The notes under the pieces are model-generated. The model made no database searches. It saw nothing but the letters and a program-made list of their open reading frames with translations, and was not told the DNA's origin. This document shows positions 34,772 to 43,938 of a stretch of DNA of 64,000 bases, piece after piece. This DNA comes from Cupriavidus consociatus (GTDB lineage: Bacteria > Pseudomonadota > Gammaproteobacteria > Burkholderiales > Burkholderiaceae). The stretch's first letter is position 1. The number at the start of each line of letters is the position of its first letter. The DNA lies in the NCBI RefSeq assembly GCF_017814975.1, contig NZ_JAGIQA010000007.1, positions 186,001-250,000 on the forward strand, given 5' to 3'. The position numbers and the translations under genes were made by a program.

Positions 34772-35995
34772 GTGACCACTGCGATCCTGCTCGAGAACAT
34801 CCACCAGAGCGCCACCGCACGGCTGGCAGAAGCCGGCCTGCAGGTCGAGCGCCGTACCGGCGCACTGGCCGGCCCTGAATTGCGCGAAGTGCTGGCCAGC
34901 CACGACATAGTCGGCATCCGCTCGGCCACGCACCTGCGTGGCGAGGATATCCGCAGCGCCCCGGACCTGCTGTCGATCGGCTGCTTCTGCATCGGCACCT
35001 CGCAGGTCGACCTGGACGCCGCCACGCACGCGGGCATCCCGGTATTCAACGCGCCCTTTTCCAATACCCGCTCGGTGGCCGAGCTGGTCGTGTCCGAAGC
35101 GGTGATGTTGCTGCGCCGGATCCCGGAGAAAAATACCCTGGCGCATGCCGGCAAGTGGGCCAAGGGCGCCAGCGGCGCCTTCGAGGCGCGCGGCAAGACC
35201 ATCGCCATCGTCGGCTATGGCAATATCGGCTCGCAGGTCGGCGTGCTGGCCGAATCGATGGGCATGCGCGTGGTCTACTACGATGTGCTGGCGCGGCTGT
35301 CGCACGGCTCCGCGCGTGCCGCGGGCTCGCTTGAAGAAGCGGTGTCGCAGGCCGAAGTGGTGACGCTGCATGTCCCGGCCACGCCGCGCACCAAGAACAT
35401 GATCGATGCAAGCGTGCTGGCGGCGTTCAAGCCCGGCGCGATCCTGATCAATGCCTCGCGCGGCAGCGTGGTCGACATAGCCGCGCTGGCCGCGGCGCTG
35501 CGCGAGAAACGCCTGGGCGGCGCCGCCATTGACGTATTTCCGCAAGAGCCCAAGACCAACAACGATCCGTTCGTCAGCGAGCTGCAGAACCTGCCCAACG
35601 TACTGCTGACCCCGCACGTCGGCGGCAGCACCGAAGAGGCACAGGAAAATATCGGCGCCGAGGTGGCGGCCAAGCTGGCGCACTTCCTGGCGACCGGCGG
35701 CACCATCGGTGCGGTGAACTTCCCCGAGGTCGATCCGGGGCCGCTGCAGGCACCGGCGCGCCTGCTCAACGTGCATGGCAACGCGCCGGGTGCGCTGGCC
35801 GCGCTTAATACGCTGCTGGCGCAGGAGGGCGTTAACATCACCGGCCAGCACCTGCAGACGCGCGGCACCACCGGCTACGTGGTGACCGATCTCGACCGCG
35901 TGCCGTCCGAGCAGCTGATGCAGGCGCTGCGCACGCATGCCGGTTTCGCCCGCTCGCGACTCATCGTGCGGCAAGGCACTGGCGAGCCTGGCTGA
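34772..35995 (+). CDS. serA: D-3-phosphoglycerate dehydrogenase
   Basis: A 407-residue enzyme very like E. coli SerA (410 residues). IGCFCIGTSQVDLDAA and PVFNAPFSNTRSVAELV are diagnostic; IVGYGNIGSQVGVLAE binds NAD, and Arg (INASRGSVVD), Glu (FPQEPKTN) and His (TPHVGGSTEEAQENIG) form the active site. The last 75 residues are an ACT domain for serine feedback (VHGNAPGALAALNTLL). It oxidises 3-phosphoglycerate in the first step of serine synthesis. The start is GTG 34772, matching the family N terminus. Monocistronic. Confidence 0.94.
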   Translation: MTTAILLENIHQSATARLAEAGLQVERRTGALAGPELREVLASHDIVGIRSATHLRGEDIRSAPDLLSIGCFCIGTSQVDLDAATHAGIPVFNAPFSNTRSVAELVVSEAVMLLRRIPEKNTLAHAGKWAKGASGAFEARGKTIAIVGYGNIGSQVGVLAESMGMRVVYYDVLARLSHGSARAAGSLEEAVSQAEVVTLHVPATPRTKNMIDASVLAAFKPGAILINASRGSVVDIAALAAALREKRLGGAAIDVFPQEPKTNNDPFVSELQNLPNVLLTPHVGGSTEEAQENIGAEVAAKLAHFLATGGTIGAVNFPEVDPGPLQAPARLLNVHGNAPGALAALNTLLAQEGVNITGQHLQTRGTTGYVVTDLDRVPSEQLMQALRTHAGFARSRLIVRQGTGEPG

Positions 35996-36000
35996 AGCCA

Positions 36001-36024
36001 CGCAGGGCACCTTCGCGCCCTGCG
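36001..36024 (+). terminator. hairpin after serA
   Basis: A perfect 8-bp stem (CGCAGGGC / GCCCTGCG) with an 8-base loop lies 5 bases past the serA stop. It lacks a T run, so it may be a weak or rho-dependent end. Confidence 0.5.
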
Positions 36025-36190
36025 CCCCGCTCGCCGGAACAATGGTCACAGCATTGTTCCAAATCTCAAAAAATCACGATTGCGGCCACTAAGATCAGGT
36101 GGCGCATGTACTGTCCTTCCGGTCGCGCAGTGGCCGCACCGCATCGCTCGGGGACTTGCATCCGCACTACACCGACAGCGGAGTGATGAC

Positions 36191-36550
36191 ATGAGATCCA
36201 TAAAACGAAGCGGGACAGTTCCCGGCATCACCGGGCAACTGATAGCGGTCGGAGTCCTGGCGCTGGCGCTGAATGGCATTGCGGCGGGACAGACCGGCAC
36301 GATCACGTTCCGCGGCGCCATCGCCAATCCGTCATGCGCCTTCAAGCCAACAGTGGCACATGTGCAGGCGCACTGCGTCGACGTTTCGGGACAGACGGTC
36401 ACGGCGCCAGTGCCTGCGCCGCCGGCGCGCGCCAGCGCGCGTGTCCATGTCGCGACGGCGAAGTTGCGCGTGGAACCGCTGTTCCGCAGCCAGCCCGGCG
36501 CGCGGCGCGACAAGCCGGATGGCTTAGTGATGGAGGTGACTTACCAGTAG
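36191..36550 (+). CDS. Small secreted protein, fimbrial-subunit-like N terminus
   Basis: A 119-residue protein with a signal peptide (about 1-33, ending NGIAAGQ). The mature start TGTITFRGAIANPSCAFKP resembles the first strand of type 1 pilin-like proteins, which begin G-x-I-x-F-x-G-x-I...C, and a second cysteine (HCVDVSG) could close the disulfide. It is shorter than a pilin and ends EVTYQ, which also looks like a strand. GGAG lies 8 bases before the ATG. No usher or chaperone gene is near, so it is an orphan. Confidence 0.65.
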   Translation: MRSIKRSGTVPGITGQLIAVGVLALALNGIAAGQTGTITFRGAIANPSCAFKPTVAHVQAHCVDVSGQTVTAPVPAPPARASARVHVATAKLRVEPLFRSQPGARRDKPDGLVMEVTYQ

Positions 36551-36865
36551 CGGCTCAGCGTGGCGCGCTGCCGCCTCGCCATCGAGCAAAGCGGGTTCGC
36601 GCGCGCCGCGCTGCTGTGCGACTGGGCCGCCACGCACCTGCGCCCAGGGGCGGCGCTGTGCGTGGCGGCGCCATACCGCAATCGGGTTATCGCGCAGACG
36701 CAGAAGCTGTTCGTCTCGGAACTGGCGGTCAAGTCGCAACTTCGCCGCAGCCAAGCCGGGCGCGCAGAACCACACAGAGGCCGTCCGCTGGCGCGTGCGC
36801 GGGCTGATTGCAAGAGCCGTTGAAGGACATTGCAAAAGCCGCCAGAACGCCGCACGAGTGCAGTC
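36551..36865. other. intergenic region before the nap promoter, no gene seen
   Basis: An open frame at 36560-36823 has no good ribosome-binding site, signal or family similarity, and I do not call it; it could be a decayed coding remnant. Nothing else is supported in this stretch. Confidence 0.45.
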
Positions 36866-36894
36866 TTGACACCTTGGGCCGCGCTTCCTTTAAT
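36866..36894 (+). promoter_or_regulatory. sigma-70 promoter of the nap-ccm block
   Basis: TTGACA (36866-36871) and TTTAAT (36889-36894) are 17 bases apart, 55 bases upstream of napE. It is a near-consensus promoter. I see no clear FNR or NarL box close by. Confidence 0.72.
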
Positions 36895-36948
36895 GGTGTT
36901 ACGCATCAGGTGCATTGACCTGACCATGTTCACGGATTACGTCGAGCC

Positions 36949-37116
36949 ATGATGGAAACCGGGGAAGTCCACGATCCGCAGCGCAAGAAGGAAGAACTGC
37001 GCAGTTTCCTGTTTCTGACCGCCGTGATGGTGCCGGTGCTTTCGGTCATCGTCGTGGCAGGCTATGGGTTCATTGTCTGGATGACCCAGCTGGTCAGCGG
37101 CCCCCCAACGCACTGA
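36949..37116 (+). CDS. napE: Periplasmic nitrate reductase protein NapE
   Basis: A 55-residue protein (MMETGEVHDPQRKKEELRSF at the start) with one membrane helix at about 22-45 and a short periplasmic tail. The acidic, lysine-rich start followed by FLTAVMVPVLSVIVV is the NapE pattern. NapE is a small inner-membrane component of unknown exact role, found at the head of nap operons of the napEDABC type. A second ATG follows directly at 36952. The gene is too short for many automatic callers. Confidence 0.85.
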   Translation: MMETGEVHDPQRKKEELRSFLFLTAVMVPVLSVIVVAGYGFIVWMTQLVSGPPTH

Positions 37117-37202
37117 ACGCGCGGCGCGCCATTGGCGCGATGTTGCAAAATAAAAAGCAAGCTGCAGCACAGACTGAAACGGCATTGAACCGGAGCTTCC
37201 GC

Positions 37203-37529
37203 ATGCCCGCAGCCAGATGTGCAATCCCCATCCAGCCGCTGCCAGCCAGTGACGAGTGGCATATTGCCGGCATCGTCGTGCACGCGCATCCGGCCAGCGT
37301 GGCGCAGGTACGCAGCGCCATCGAATCTCTCACCGGCGCAGAGGTCCACGCCGCCAGCGATGCCGGCAAGCTCGTGGTCACCATCGAAGCGCCCACTTCG
37401 CGCGCCATTGCCGCGCACCTCACCTACCTCCACCAGCTCCCCGGCGTGCTGTCGGCCGCGCTTGTCTACCAGCACAACGAAGACGCCGAAGCCATGAGCG
37501 AGACCATCTACGAGGAGGGCGCAAGATGA
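37203..37529 (+). CDS. napD: NapA signal-binding chaperone NapD
   Basis: A 108-residue cytoplasmic chaperone with a ferredoxin-like fold: [19 protein letters not shown], then [37 protein letters not shown]. NapD binds the NapA twin-arginine signal and delays export until the molybdenum cofactor is in place. ATG 37203 has GGAG 8 bases before it. Its stop overlaps the napA start (ATGA), coupling chaperone and client. Confidence 0.93.
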   Translation: MPAARCAIPIQPLPASDEWHIAGIVVHAHPASVAQVRSAIESLTGAEVHAASDAGKLVVTIEAPTSRAIAAHLTYLHQLPGVLSAALVYQHNEDAEAMSETIYEEGAR

Positions 37530-40021
37530 ACATCTCCCGCCGCGATTTCATCAAGCAGACCGCCGTCGCCGCGACGGCGTCGGTGGCCGGCGTCACGCTG
37601 CCGGCCGGGGCCGCCAACTTTGTCACTGACAGCGAAGTGACAAAGCTGAAATGGTCCAAGGCGCCGTGCCGCTTCTGCGGCACCGGCTGCGGGGTCACGG
37701 TGGCGGTCAGGGACAACAAGGTGGTGGCCACGAACGGCGACCCGCAGGCCGAGGTCAACAAGGGGCTGAACTGCGTCAAGGGCTATTTCCTTTCGAAGAT
37801 CATGTACGGGCAGGACCGGCTGACCAAGCCGCTGCTGCGCATGAAGAACGGCAAGTACGACAAGAACGGCGAATTCGCCCCGGTCACGTGGGAGCGCGCC
37901 TTTGACGAGATGGAGCAGCAGTTCAAGCGCGTGCTGAAAGAGAAAGGCCCGACCGCGGTGGGCATGTTCGGCTCGGGCCAGTGGACCGTGTGGGAAGGCT
38001 ATGCCGCGTCCAAGCTCTACAAGGCCGGCTTCCGCTCCAACAACATCGATCCCAATGCGCGCCACTGCATGGCCTCCGCGGTACAGGGCTTCATGCGCAC
38101 CTTCGGCATGGACGAGCCGATGGGCTGCTATGACGATTTCGAGGCCGCGGATGCCTTCGTGCTGTGGGGCTCGAACATGGCCGAGATGCATCCCATCCTG
38201 TGGACCCGCATCACCGACCGGCGCCTGAGCCATCCGAAGACGCGCGTGGCGGTGCTGTCCACCTTTACGCACCGCTCCTTCGACCTGGCCGACATCCCGG
38301 TCATCTTCAAGCCGCAGACCGACCTGGCGATGATGAACTACATCGCCCACTACATCATCAAGAACAACAAGGTCAACAAGGACTTCGTCAACAAGCACAC
38401 GGTCTTCAAGGAAGGCGTGACCAACATCGGCTACGGCCTGCGCCCGGATCATCCGCTGCAGAAGGCGGCCAAGAACGCGGCCGATCCCGGCGCCTCGCGC
38501 CCGATCACGTTCGACGACTTCGCGCGCTTCGTGGCCAAGTACGACGCCGATACCGTCAGCAAGCTGTCGGGCGTGCCCAAGGCCAAGCTCGACCAGCTGG
38601 CCGAGCTCTATGCCGATCCCAACATCAAGGTGATGTCGCTGTGGACCATGGGCTTCAACCAGCATACGCGCGGCAGCTGGGCCAACAACATGGTCTACAA
38701 CCTGCACCTGCTGACCGGCAAGATCGCCACGCCGGGCAACAGCCCGTTCTCGCTGACCGGGCAGCCGTCGGCGTGCGGCACCGCGCGCGAAGTGGGCACC
38801 TTCTCGCACCGGCTGCCGGCCGACATGGTGGTGACCAATCCCAAGCACCGTGAAGAAGCCGAGCGCATCTGGAAGCTGCCGGCGGGCACCATTCCCGACA
38901 AGCCTGGCTACCACGCCGTGCTGCAGAACCGCATGCTCAAGGACGGCAAGCTCAATGCGTACTGGGTGCAGGTCAACAACAACATGCAGGCTGCCGCCAA
39001 CCTGATGGAAGAGGGCTTGCCGGGCTACCGCAATCCTGCCAATTTCATCGTGGTGTCGGATGCCTATCCCACCGTCACCGCGCTGGCGGCGGACCTGATC
39101 CTGCCCAGCGCGATGTGGGTCGAGAAGGAAGGCGCCTACGGCAATGCCGAGCGCCGCACGCAGTTCTGGCACCAGCTGGTCGACGCGCCGGGCGAGGCGC
39201 GCTCGGACCTGTGGCAGCTGATGGAGTTTTCCAAGCGCTTCAAGGTGGAAGACGTCTGGCCCGCGGACCTGATCGCGAAGAAACCCGAATACCGCGGTAA
39301 GACCCTGTTCGACGTGCTCTACCGCAACGGGCAGGTCGACAAGTTCCCGCTCAAGGAAGTCAGCGCCGAGTACAACAATGCCGAGGCCAAGGCCTTCGGC
39401 TTCTACGTGCAGAAGGGGCTGTTCGAGGAGTACGCCACCTTCGGCCGTGGCCATGGCCACGACCTCGCCCCGTTCGACGCCTACCACCAGGCGCGCGGCC
39501 TGCGCTGGCCGGTGGTCAACGGCAAGGAAACCCGCTGGCGCTACCGCGAAGGCAGCGACCCGTACGTCAAGGCCGGTACCGGCTACCAGTTCTACGGCAA
39601 CCCCGACGGCAAGGCGGTGATCTTCGCCCTGCCCTACGAGCCGCCAGCCGAATCGCCCGACAAGGAGTACCCGTACTGGCTGGTCACGGGGCGCGTGCTG
39701 GAGCACTGGCATTCCGGCTCGATGACGCGGCGCGTGCCGGAGCTGTACCGCGCCTTCCCCAACGCGGTGGTGTTCATGCACCCCGAGGACGCCAGGGCCA
39801 TGGGCCTGCGCCGCGGCGTGGAAGTGGAAGTGGTGTCGCGGCGCGGGAGCATGCGCTCCCGCGTGGAGACCCGCGGGCGCGACGCGCCGCCGCGCGGGCT
39901 GGTGTTCGTGCCGTGGTTCGACGCCAGCCAGTTGATCAACAAGGTGACGCTGGACGCGACCTGCCCGATCTCGCTGCAGACCGACTTCAAGAAGTGCGCG
40001 GTCAAGATCGTCAAGGTCTAG
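37526..40021 (+). CDS. napA: Periplasmic nitrate reductase catalytic subunit
   Basis: An 831-residue Mo-bis-MGD enzyme that reduces nitrate to nitrite in the periplasm. The TAT signal is [15 protein letters not shown] (residues 4-18). Cys48, Cys51, Cys55 and Cys83 hold the 4Fe-4S cluster (CRFCGTGCG, then NCVKG). Cys181 in [10 protein letters not shown] is the molybdenum ligand. C-terminal MGD-binding motifs include [17 protein letters not shown] and [18 protein letters not shown]. Length and sequence agree with the Cupriavidus NapA. Electrons come from NapC through NapB. Confidence 0.97.
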   Translation: MNISRRDFIKQTAVAATASVAGVTLPAGAANFVTDSEVTKLKWSKAPCRFCGTGCGVTVAVRDNKVVATNGDPQAEVNKGLNCVKGYFLSKIMYGQDRLTKPLLRMKNGKYDKNGEFAPVTWERAFDEMEQQFKRVLKEKGPTAVGMFGSGQWTVWEGYAASKLYKAGFRSNNIDPNARHCMASAVQGFMRTFGMDEPMGCYDDFEAADAFVLWGSNMAEMHPILWTRITDRRLSHPKTRVAVLSTFTHRSFDLADIPVIFKPQTDLAMMNYIAHYIIKNNKVNKDFVNKHTVFKEGVTNIGYGLRPDHPLQKAAKNAADPGASRPITFDDFARFVAKYDADTVSKLSGVPKAKLDQLAELYADPNIKVMSLWTMGFNQHTRGSWANNMVYNLHLLTGKIATPGNSPFSLTGQPSACGTAREVGTFSHRLPADMVVTNPKHREEAERIWKLPAGTIPDKPGYHAVLQNRMLKDGKLNAYWVQVNNNMQAAANLMEEGLPGYRNPANFIVVSDAYPTVTALAADLILPSAMWVEKEGAYGNAERRTQFWHQLVDAPGEARSDLWQLMEFSKRFKVEDVWPADLIAKKPEYRGKTLFDVLYRNGQVDKFPLKEVSAEYNNAEAKAFGFYVQKGLFEEYATFGRGHGHDLAPFDAYHQARGLRWPVVNGKETRWRYREGSDPYVKAGTGYQFYGNPDGKAVIFALPYEPPAESPDKEYPYWLVTGRVLEHWHSGSMTRRVPELYRAFPNAVVFMHPEDARAMGLRRGVEVEVVSRRGSMRSRVETRGRDAPPRGLVFVPWFDASQLINKVTLDATCPISLQTDFKKCAVKIVKV

Positions 40022-40047
40022 CACGGCCGATACATCAGGGAGACGCC

Positions 40048-40581
40048 ATGAAACCGAGTCGATCCTGGCTGACACTGCTGGCCTTGTTCACGCTGCTGCT
40101 GGCGGTGCTGGCGGCATTGCCGCTGCCGGCGCACGCACAGCAGCAACAGCAGCAGCAGGGCCTGGTCGATGCCATGCGCGGACCCACCCCCATCGGCAAC
40201 GAGAGCAAGGCCCCGATCCTGTATCCGACCGAGAACAAGGACATCCGCCGCAACCGCAACTACACCATGCAGCCGCCAACGATCCCGCACAAGATCGACG
40301 GCTACCAGGTCGACAAGGACTTCAACCGCTGCATGTTCTGCCACGCGCGCACCCGCACCGAAGAAACCCAGGCGATCCCGGTCAGCATCACGCACTACAT
40401 GGACCGCGACAACAACGTGCTGGCCGAGGTGTCGCCGCGCCGCTATTTCTGCACGCAGTGCCACGTGCCGCAGGCGGACGCCAAGCCGCTGGTGGGCAAT
40501 AGCTTCATCGATGTCGAGCAGATGCTCAAGCGCAAGCCCGGCGCCAAGGGAGCGGCCGACACCAAGGGAGCGGCCAAATAA
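40048..40581 (+). CDS. napB: Periplasmic nitrate reductase diheme cytochrome c subunit
   Basis: A 177-residue periplasmic electron-transfer subunit. The signal peptide ends at AHA (about residue 30) and is followed by seven glutamines in a row. Two heme sites, CMFCH (Cys95, Cys98) and CTQCH (Cys135, Cys138), fit NapB, with HKIDGYQVDKDFNRC before the first. The C terminus carries a short repeat (KGAADTKGAAK) whose DNA continues as a third, out-of-gene copy past the stop. GGGAGA lies before the ATG. Hemes are attached by the Ccm system encoded just downstream. Confidence 0.95.
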   Translation: MKPSRSWLTLLALFTLLLAVLAALPLPAHAQQQQQQQGLVDAMRGPTPIGNESKAPILYPTENKDIRRNRNYTMQPPTIPHKIDGYQVDKDFNRCMFCHARTRTEETQAIPVSITHYMDRDNNVLAEVSPRRYFCTQCHVPQADAKPLVGNSFIDVEQMLKRKPGAKGAADTKGAAK

Positions 40582-40630
40582 GGGAGCGACCAAATAGCAG
40601 CGCCCGGCCACGACATCAACCTCATTGCGG

Positions 40631-41227
40631 ATGCGCGCCATGCTCGACCTGCTCAAGCGCTACTGGCGGACCATCAACCGGCCCAGTGCGTATTTCAGCC
40701 TGGGCTTCCTGACGCTGGGCGGCTTCATTGCCGGCCTGGTGTTCTGGGGCGCGTTCAACACCGCGCTGGAACTGACCAACACCGAGCAGTTCTGCACCGG
40801 CTGCCACGAGATGCGCGACAACGTCTACCAGGAACTGCAGGGCACCATCCACTTCACCAACCGCAGCGGCGTTCGCGCCAAATGCTCGGACTGCCACGTG
40901 CCGCACAACTGGACCGACAAGATGGCGCGCAAGATGCAGGCGTCCAAGGAGGTCTGGGCCAAGATCTTCGGCACCGTCGACACGCGCGAGAAATTCCAGG
41001 CGCACCGGCTCACGCTGGCGCAGCACGAATGGGCGCGCTTCAAGGCCAACGATTCGCTGGAATGCCGCAACTGCCATGACTACCAGTCGATGGACTTCAC
41101 GCGGCAGAGCCCGCGCGCGCAGGCCATGCACTCGACCTACCTGGCCAACAAGGAAAAGACCTGCATCGACTGCCACAAGGGTATCGCGCACCACCTGCCG
41201 GACGTATCGAAGGCCGAGGAGAAATGA
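40631..41227 (+). CDS. napC: NapC/NirT family tetraheme cytochrome c (quinol dehydrogenase)
   Basis: A 198-residue membrane-anchored cytochrome. One N-terminal helix (about 22-42, [20 protein letters not shown]) anchors four CxxCH heme sites: CTGCH, CSDCH, CRNCH and CIDCH. It takes electrons from the quinol pool and passes them to NapB. Start choice is uncertain between TTG 40625, ATG 40631 and ATG 40640; none has a strong ribosome-binding site. Last nap gene; ccmA follows after 3 bases. Confidence 0.94.
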   Translation: MRAMLDLLKRYWRTINRPSAYFSLGFLTLGGFIAGLVFWGAFNTALELTNTEQFCTGCHEMRDNVYQELQGTIHFTNRSGVRAKCSDCHVPHNWTDKMARKMQASKEVWAKIFGTVDTREKFQAHRLTLAQHEWARFKANDSLECRNCHDYQSMDFTRQSPRAQAMHSTYLANKEKTCIDCHKGIAHHLPDVSKAEEK

Positions 41228-41230
41228 CGC

Positions 41231-41875
41231 GTGCTGCGACCCGCCGCCCGGCCAGATACTGCGCCCGCACTGAGTGGTGAAGGGCTCGGCCTGTCGCGCG
41301 CCGGCCGCCCGGTGCTGCGCGGCATCGACCTGGCGCTGTCGCCCGGCTACCTGCTGCAGGTCCTGGGCGCCAACGGCAGCGGCAAGACCAGCCTGCTGCG
41401 CGTGCTGTGCGGCCTCGCCGTGCCGGACGAAGGCAGGTTGCGCTGGCACGGCCGGCCGCTGCGCGCCGGCGATCCGGCCTACCTGCAGGCACTTGCCTAT
41501 GTCGGCCATGCCAATGGCATCGACCCGGACCTGAGCCCGGCTGAAAACCTGCGCTTTGCCGCGCGCATGGCCGGCAGCGACGCCGGCGCGGTCGCGAGTG
41601 CCTTGGCCGCGCAGGCGCTGGAGCGCGTCGCGCACACACCAGTGCGCGCGCTGTCGCAAGGCCAGCGTCGGCGCGTGGCGCTGGCGCGCCTGTCGCTGGC
41701 GCGGCGCGCGCTGTGGCTGCTCGACGAACCGGTGGCGGCGCTGGATACCGACGCCTGCGCGCGCTTCGACGCGCAGCTCGACGCGCACCTGGCAGCGGGC
41801 GGCATGGCGGTGATCGCCACCCACCAGTTGCTGCGCGCCGGCGGCCCGGTGCTGCGGCTGGAGGCGGTGGCATGA
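41231..41875 (+). CDS. ccmA: Heme exporter ATP-binding protein CcmA
   Basis: A 214-residue ABC ATPase. Walker A is GANGSGKTS (about residue 47), the signature is LSQGQRRRVALARL and Walker B is ALWLLDEPVAALD, followed by the H-loop ATHQLL. CcmAB drives release of holo-CcmE from CcmC in cytochrome c maturation. The start is GTG 41231, 3 bases after the napC stop. The stop overlaps ccmB (ATGA). Confidence 0.95.
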   Translation: MLRPAARPDTAPALSGEGLGLSRAGRPVLRGIDLALSPGYLLQVLGANGSGKTSLLRVLCGLAVPDEGRLRWHGRPLRAGDPAYLQALAYVGHANGIDPDLSPAENLRFAARMAGSDAGAVASALAAQALERVAHTPVRALSQGQRRRVALARLSLARRALWLLDEPVAALDTDACARFDAQLDAHLAAGGMAVIATHQLLRAGGPVLRLEAVA

Positions 41876-42549
41876 CCCGCACCCTGGCCGCCATCGTCGC
41901 GCACGACGTGTCGCTGTCCTGGCGCCGGCGCGGCAGCCTGCTCGGCAGCGTGGTGTTCTTTGTCATCGCGGCAAGCCTGTTCCCGCTGGCGATCGGCCCC
42001 GAGCCGCAGCAGTTGCGTGCGCTGGCGCCCGGAATCCTGTGGGTCACGGCGCTGCTGGCGTCGATGCTGTCGCTGTCGCGGCTGTTCGCGCAGGAGCACG
42101 CGGATGGCAGCCTCGACCAGCTGCTGCTGTCGCCGCACCCGCTGGCGCTGCTGGTACTGGCCAAGATTGCAGCACACTGGCTGACCAGCGGCCTGCCGCT
42201 GTTGCTGCTGACACCAGTGCTGGCGCAGCAGTACGGCCTGCCGTGGAATGCATCGCTGCTGCTGTCGGCCTCGCTGCTGGTCGGCACGCCGGCGCTGAGC
42301 CTGATCGGCGCGGTGGGCGCCGCGCTGACGCTGGGCGTGCGCGGCGGCGCGGTGCTGCTGTGCATCCTGGTGCTGCCGCTGTGCGTGCCGGTGCTGGTGT
42401 TCGGCGCCAGCGCCGCGGCGGCCGCCGACGCCGGGCTCGACGTGGTGCCGCAGTTCTCGCTGCTGGGCGCGTGCCTGGCGCTGTCGCTGTTCCTGTGCCC
42501 GCTGGCCGCCGCCGCCGGGCTTCGCATCGCCATGGAGACGCCGGCATGA
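41872..42549 (+). CDS. ccmB: Heme exporter membrane protein CcmB
   Basis: A 225-residue membrane protein with six helices. LGSVVFFVIAASLFPLAIGPEP, RLFAQEHADGSLDQLLLSP and VLCILVLPLCVPVLVFG-type segments are family features. It forms the ABC permease with CcmA. ATGA overlaps join it to ccmA upstream and ccmC downstream. Confidence 0.95.
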   Translation: MTRTLAAIVAHDVSLSWRRRGSLLGSVVFFVIAASLFPLAIGPEPQQLRALAPGILWVTALLASMLSLSRLFAQEHADGSLDQLLLSPHPLALLVLAKIAAHWLTSGLPLLLLTPVLAQQYGLPWNASLLLSASLLVGTPALSLIGAVGAALTLGVRGGAVLLCILVLPLCVPVLVFGASAAAAADAGLDVVPQFSLLGACLALSLFLCPLAAAAGLRIAMETPA

Positions 42550-43316
42550 CCCAGCCGCTGCCCTCGCTGCACACTGCCGCGGCGCCGCGGGCGCGGAGCG
42601 CCTGGACGGCATACGCGGCGCCGGTACGGTTCTATCCGCTGGCCGGACGCATGGCGCCGTGGTTCTTCGCCGCGGCGGTGGTGTTCGCCCTCGCCGGCTT
42701 GTATGTCGGCTTTGCCGTGGCGCCGACCGATGCGCAGCAGGGCGAGGTCTACCGCATCATCTTCATCCACGTGCCGGCGGCATGGATGTCGATGTTCATC
42801 TACCTGGTCATGGCCGGCTATTGCGCGCTGGCGCTGGTGCTGCGCACGCGGCTGTCGTCGATGATGGCCTCGGCACTGGCGCCAACCGGCGCGCTGTTCA
42901 CCGCGCTGGCGCTCTGGACCGGCGCGCTGTGGGGCCAGCCGACATGGGGCACGTGGTGGGTCTGGGATGCGCGGCTGACCTCCGAGCTGCTCCTGCTGTT
43001 CCTGTACCTTGGCTTTATCGCACTGGAATCCGCCATCGACGAGCCACGCCGCGCCGAACGTGCCTGCGCGGTGCTGGCGCTGGTGGGTGTGGTCAATATC
43101 CCGGTGATCTACTTCTCGGTGCAGTGGTGGAACACGTTGCACCAGGGCGCTTCGGTCAGCCTGACGGCGGCGCCGTCAATGGCCATCACCATGCTGGCCG
43201 GCATGCTGCTGATGACGCTGGCGTGCTGGATGTACACCATCGCCGTGGCGCTGGTGCGCGTGCGCTGCATCCTGCGCGAACGCGGCGAGGTGCCGCTTAC
43301 CGGAGAGACATCATGA
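42546..43316 (+). CDS. ccmC: Heme transporter CcmC
   Basis: A 256-residue membrane protein with six helices and the tryptophan-rich heme-handling loop [17 protein letters not shown]. Conserved histidines are in [10 protein letters not shown] and [13 protein letters not shown]. CcmC loads heme onto CcmE at the periplasmic face. The N terminus is about 20 residues longer than in E. coli. Overlaps ccmB and ccmD by 4 bases each. Confidence 0.95.
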   Translation: MTQPLPSLHTAAAPRARSAWTAYAAPVRFYPLAGRMAPWFFAAAVVFALAGLYVGFAVAPTDAQQGEVYRIIFIHVPAAWMSMFIYLVMAGYCALALVLRTRLSSMMASALAPTGALFTALALWTGALWGQPTWGTWWVWDARLTSELLLLFLYLGFIALESAIDEPRRAERACAVLALVGVVNIPVIYFSVQWWNTLHQGASVSLTAAPSMAITMLAGMLLMTLACWMYTIAVALVRVRCILRERGEVPLTGETS

Positions 43317-43471
43317 CCCTGTCGCTGCTCCCGCATGTGCTGCCATACGGGCACCATGGCATCTTCATCGCCGGGGCGTTCGGCATGAGCGCGCTGCTGC
43401 TGGCGCTCGAACTGGTGCTGCTGGCGCGCCGCTGCCGCGCCAGCGCGAAGCAGGCCGGCACGCGCCGATGA
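43313..43471 (+). CDS. ccmD: Heme exporter protein CcmD
   Basis: A 52-residue protein with one membrane helix (about 14-38, [26 protein letters not shown] in outline) and a short basic cytoplasmic tail. CcmD sits in the CcmABCD complex and is needed for release of holo-CcmE. It overlaps ccmC and ccmE by 4 bases. It is short enough to be missed by size filters. Confidence 0.92.
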   Translation: MTLSLLPHVLPYGHHGIFIAGAFGMSALLLALELVLLARRCRASAKQAGTRR

Positions 43472-43938
43472 CGCCGCGCCAGCGCCGCTTCGGCATGCTC
43501 GCCGCGGCCCTGGCCTGTGGCGGCGTCGCGCTGGCGCTGGTGCTCAATGCCTTCCGCTCCAACCTGGTGTTCTTCTTCAGCCCGAGCCAGGTGGCCGCGC
43601 AGGAAGCGCCGGTGGCGCACAGCTTCCGGCTTGGCGGACTGGTCGAACCCGGCTCGATCCGGCGCGAAGGCGACGGCATGACCGTGCGCTTCGTCGTCAC
43701 CGACACCGCGCGGCAGGTGCCGGTGCTCTACCGCGGGCTGCTGCCCGACCTGTTCCGCGAGGGCAAGGGGGTGGTCGCGCGCGGCAAGCTGGAAGCCGAC
43801 GGCACCTTCATCGCCAGCGAGGTGCTGGCCAAGCATGACGAGAATTACATGCCACCCGAAGCCGCCGATGCGCTGAAGCAGGCTGAACAGGTGAACCGCC
43901 GCATGGCCGGTGCGCCGGCGCAGGGAGCGCCCCGATGA
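43468..43938 (+). CDS. ccmE: Cytochrome c maturation heme chaperone CcmE
   Basis: A 156-residue membrane-anchored heme chaperone. One N-terminal helix (about 8-28) is followed by a small barrel with [12 protein letters not shown] and [30 protein letters not shown]. The histidine in LAKHDENY is the covalent heme attachment site. It hands heme to CcmF. The 4-base overlaps with ccmD and ccmF continue the operon. Confidence 0.96.
   Translation: MTPRQRRFGMLAAALACGGVALALVLNAFRSNLVFFFSPSQVAAQEAPVAHSFRLGGLVEPGSIRREGDGMTVRFVVTDTARQVPVLYRGLLPDLFREGKGVVARGKLEADGTFIASEVLAKHDENYMPPEAADALKQAEQVNRRMAGAPAQGAPR

Noticed and set aside
36560-36823. Open frame of 87 codons before napE
   Set aside because: No ribosome-binding site, signal, domain or neighbour support.
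37508-40075. Minus-strand open frame of 855 codons opposite napA
   Set aside because: Antisense shadow of napA, which has complete cofactor motifs and operon context.
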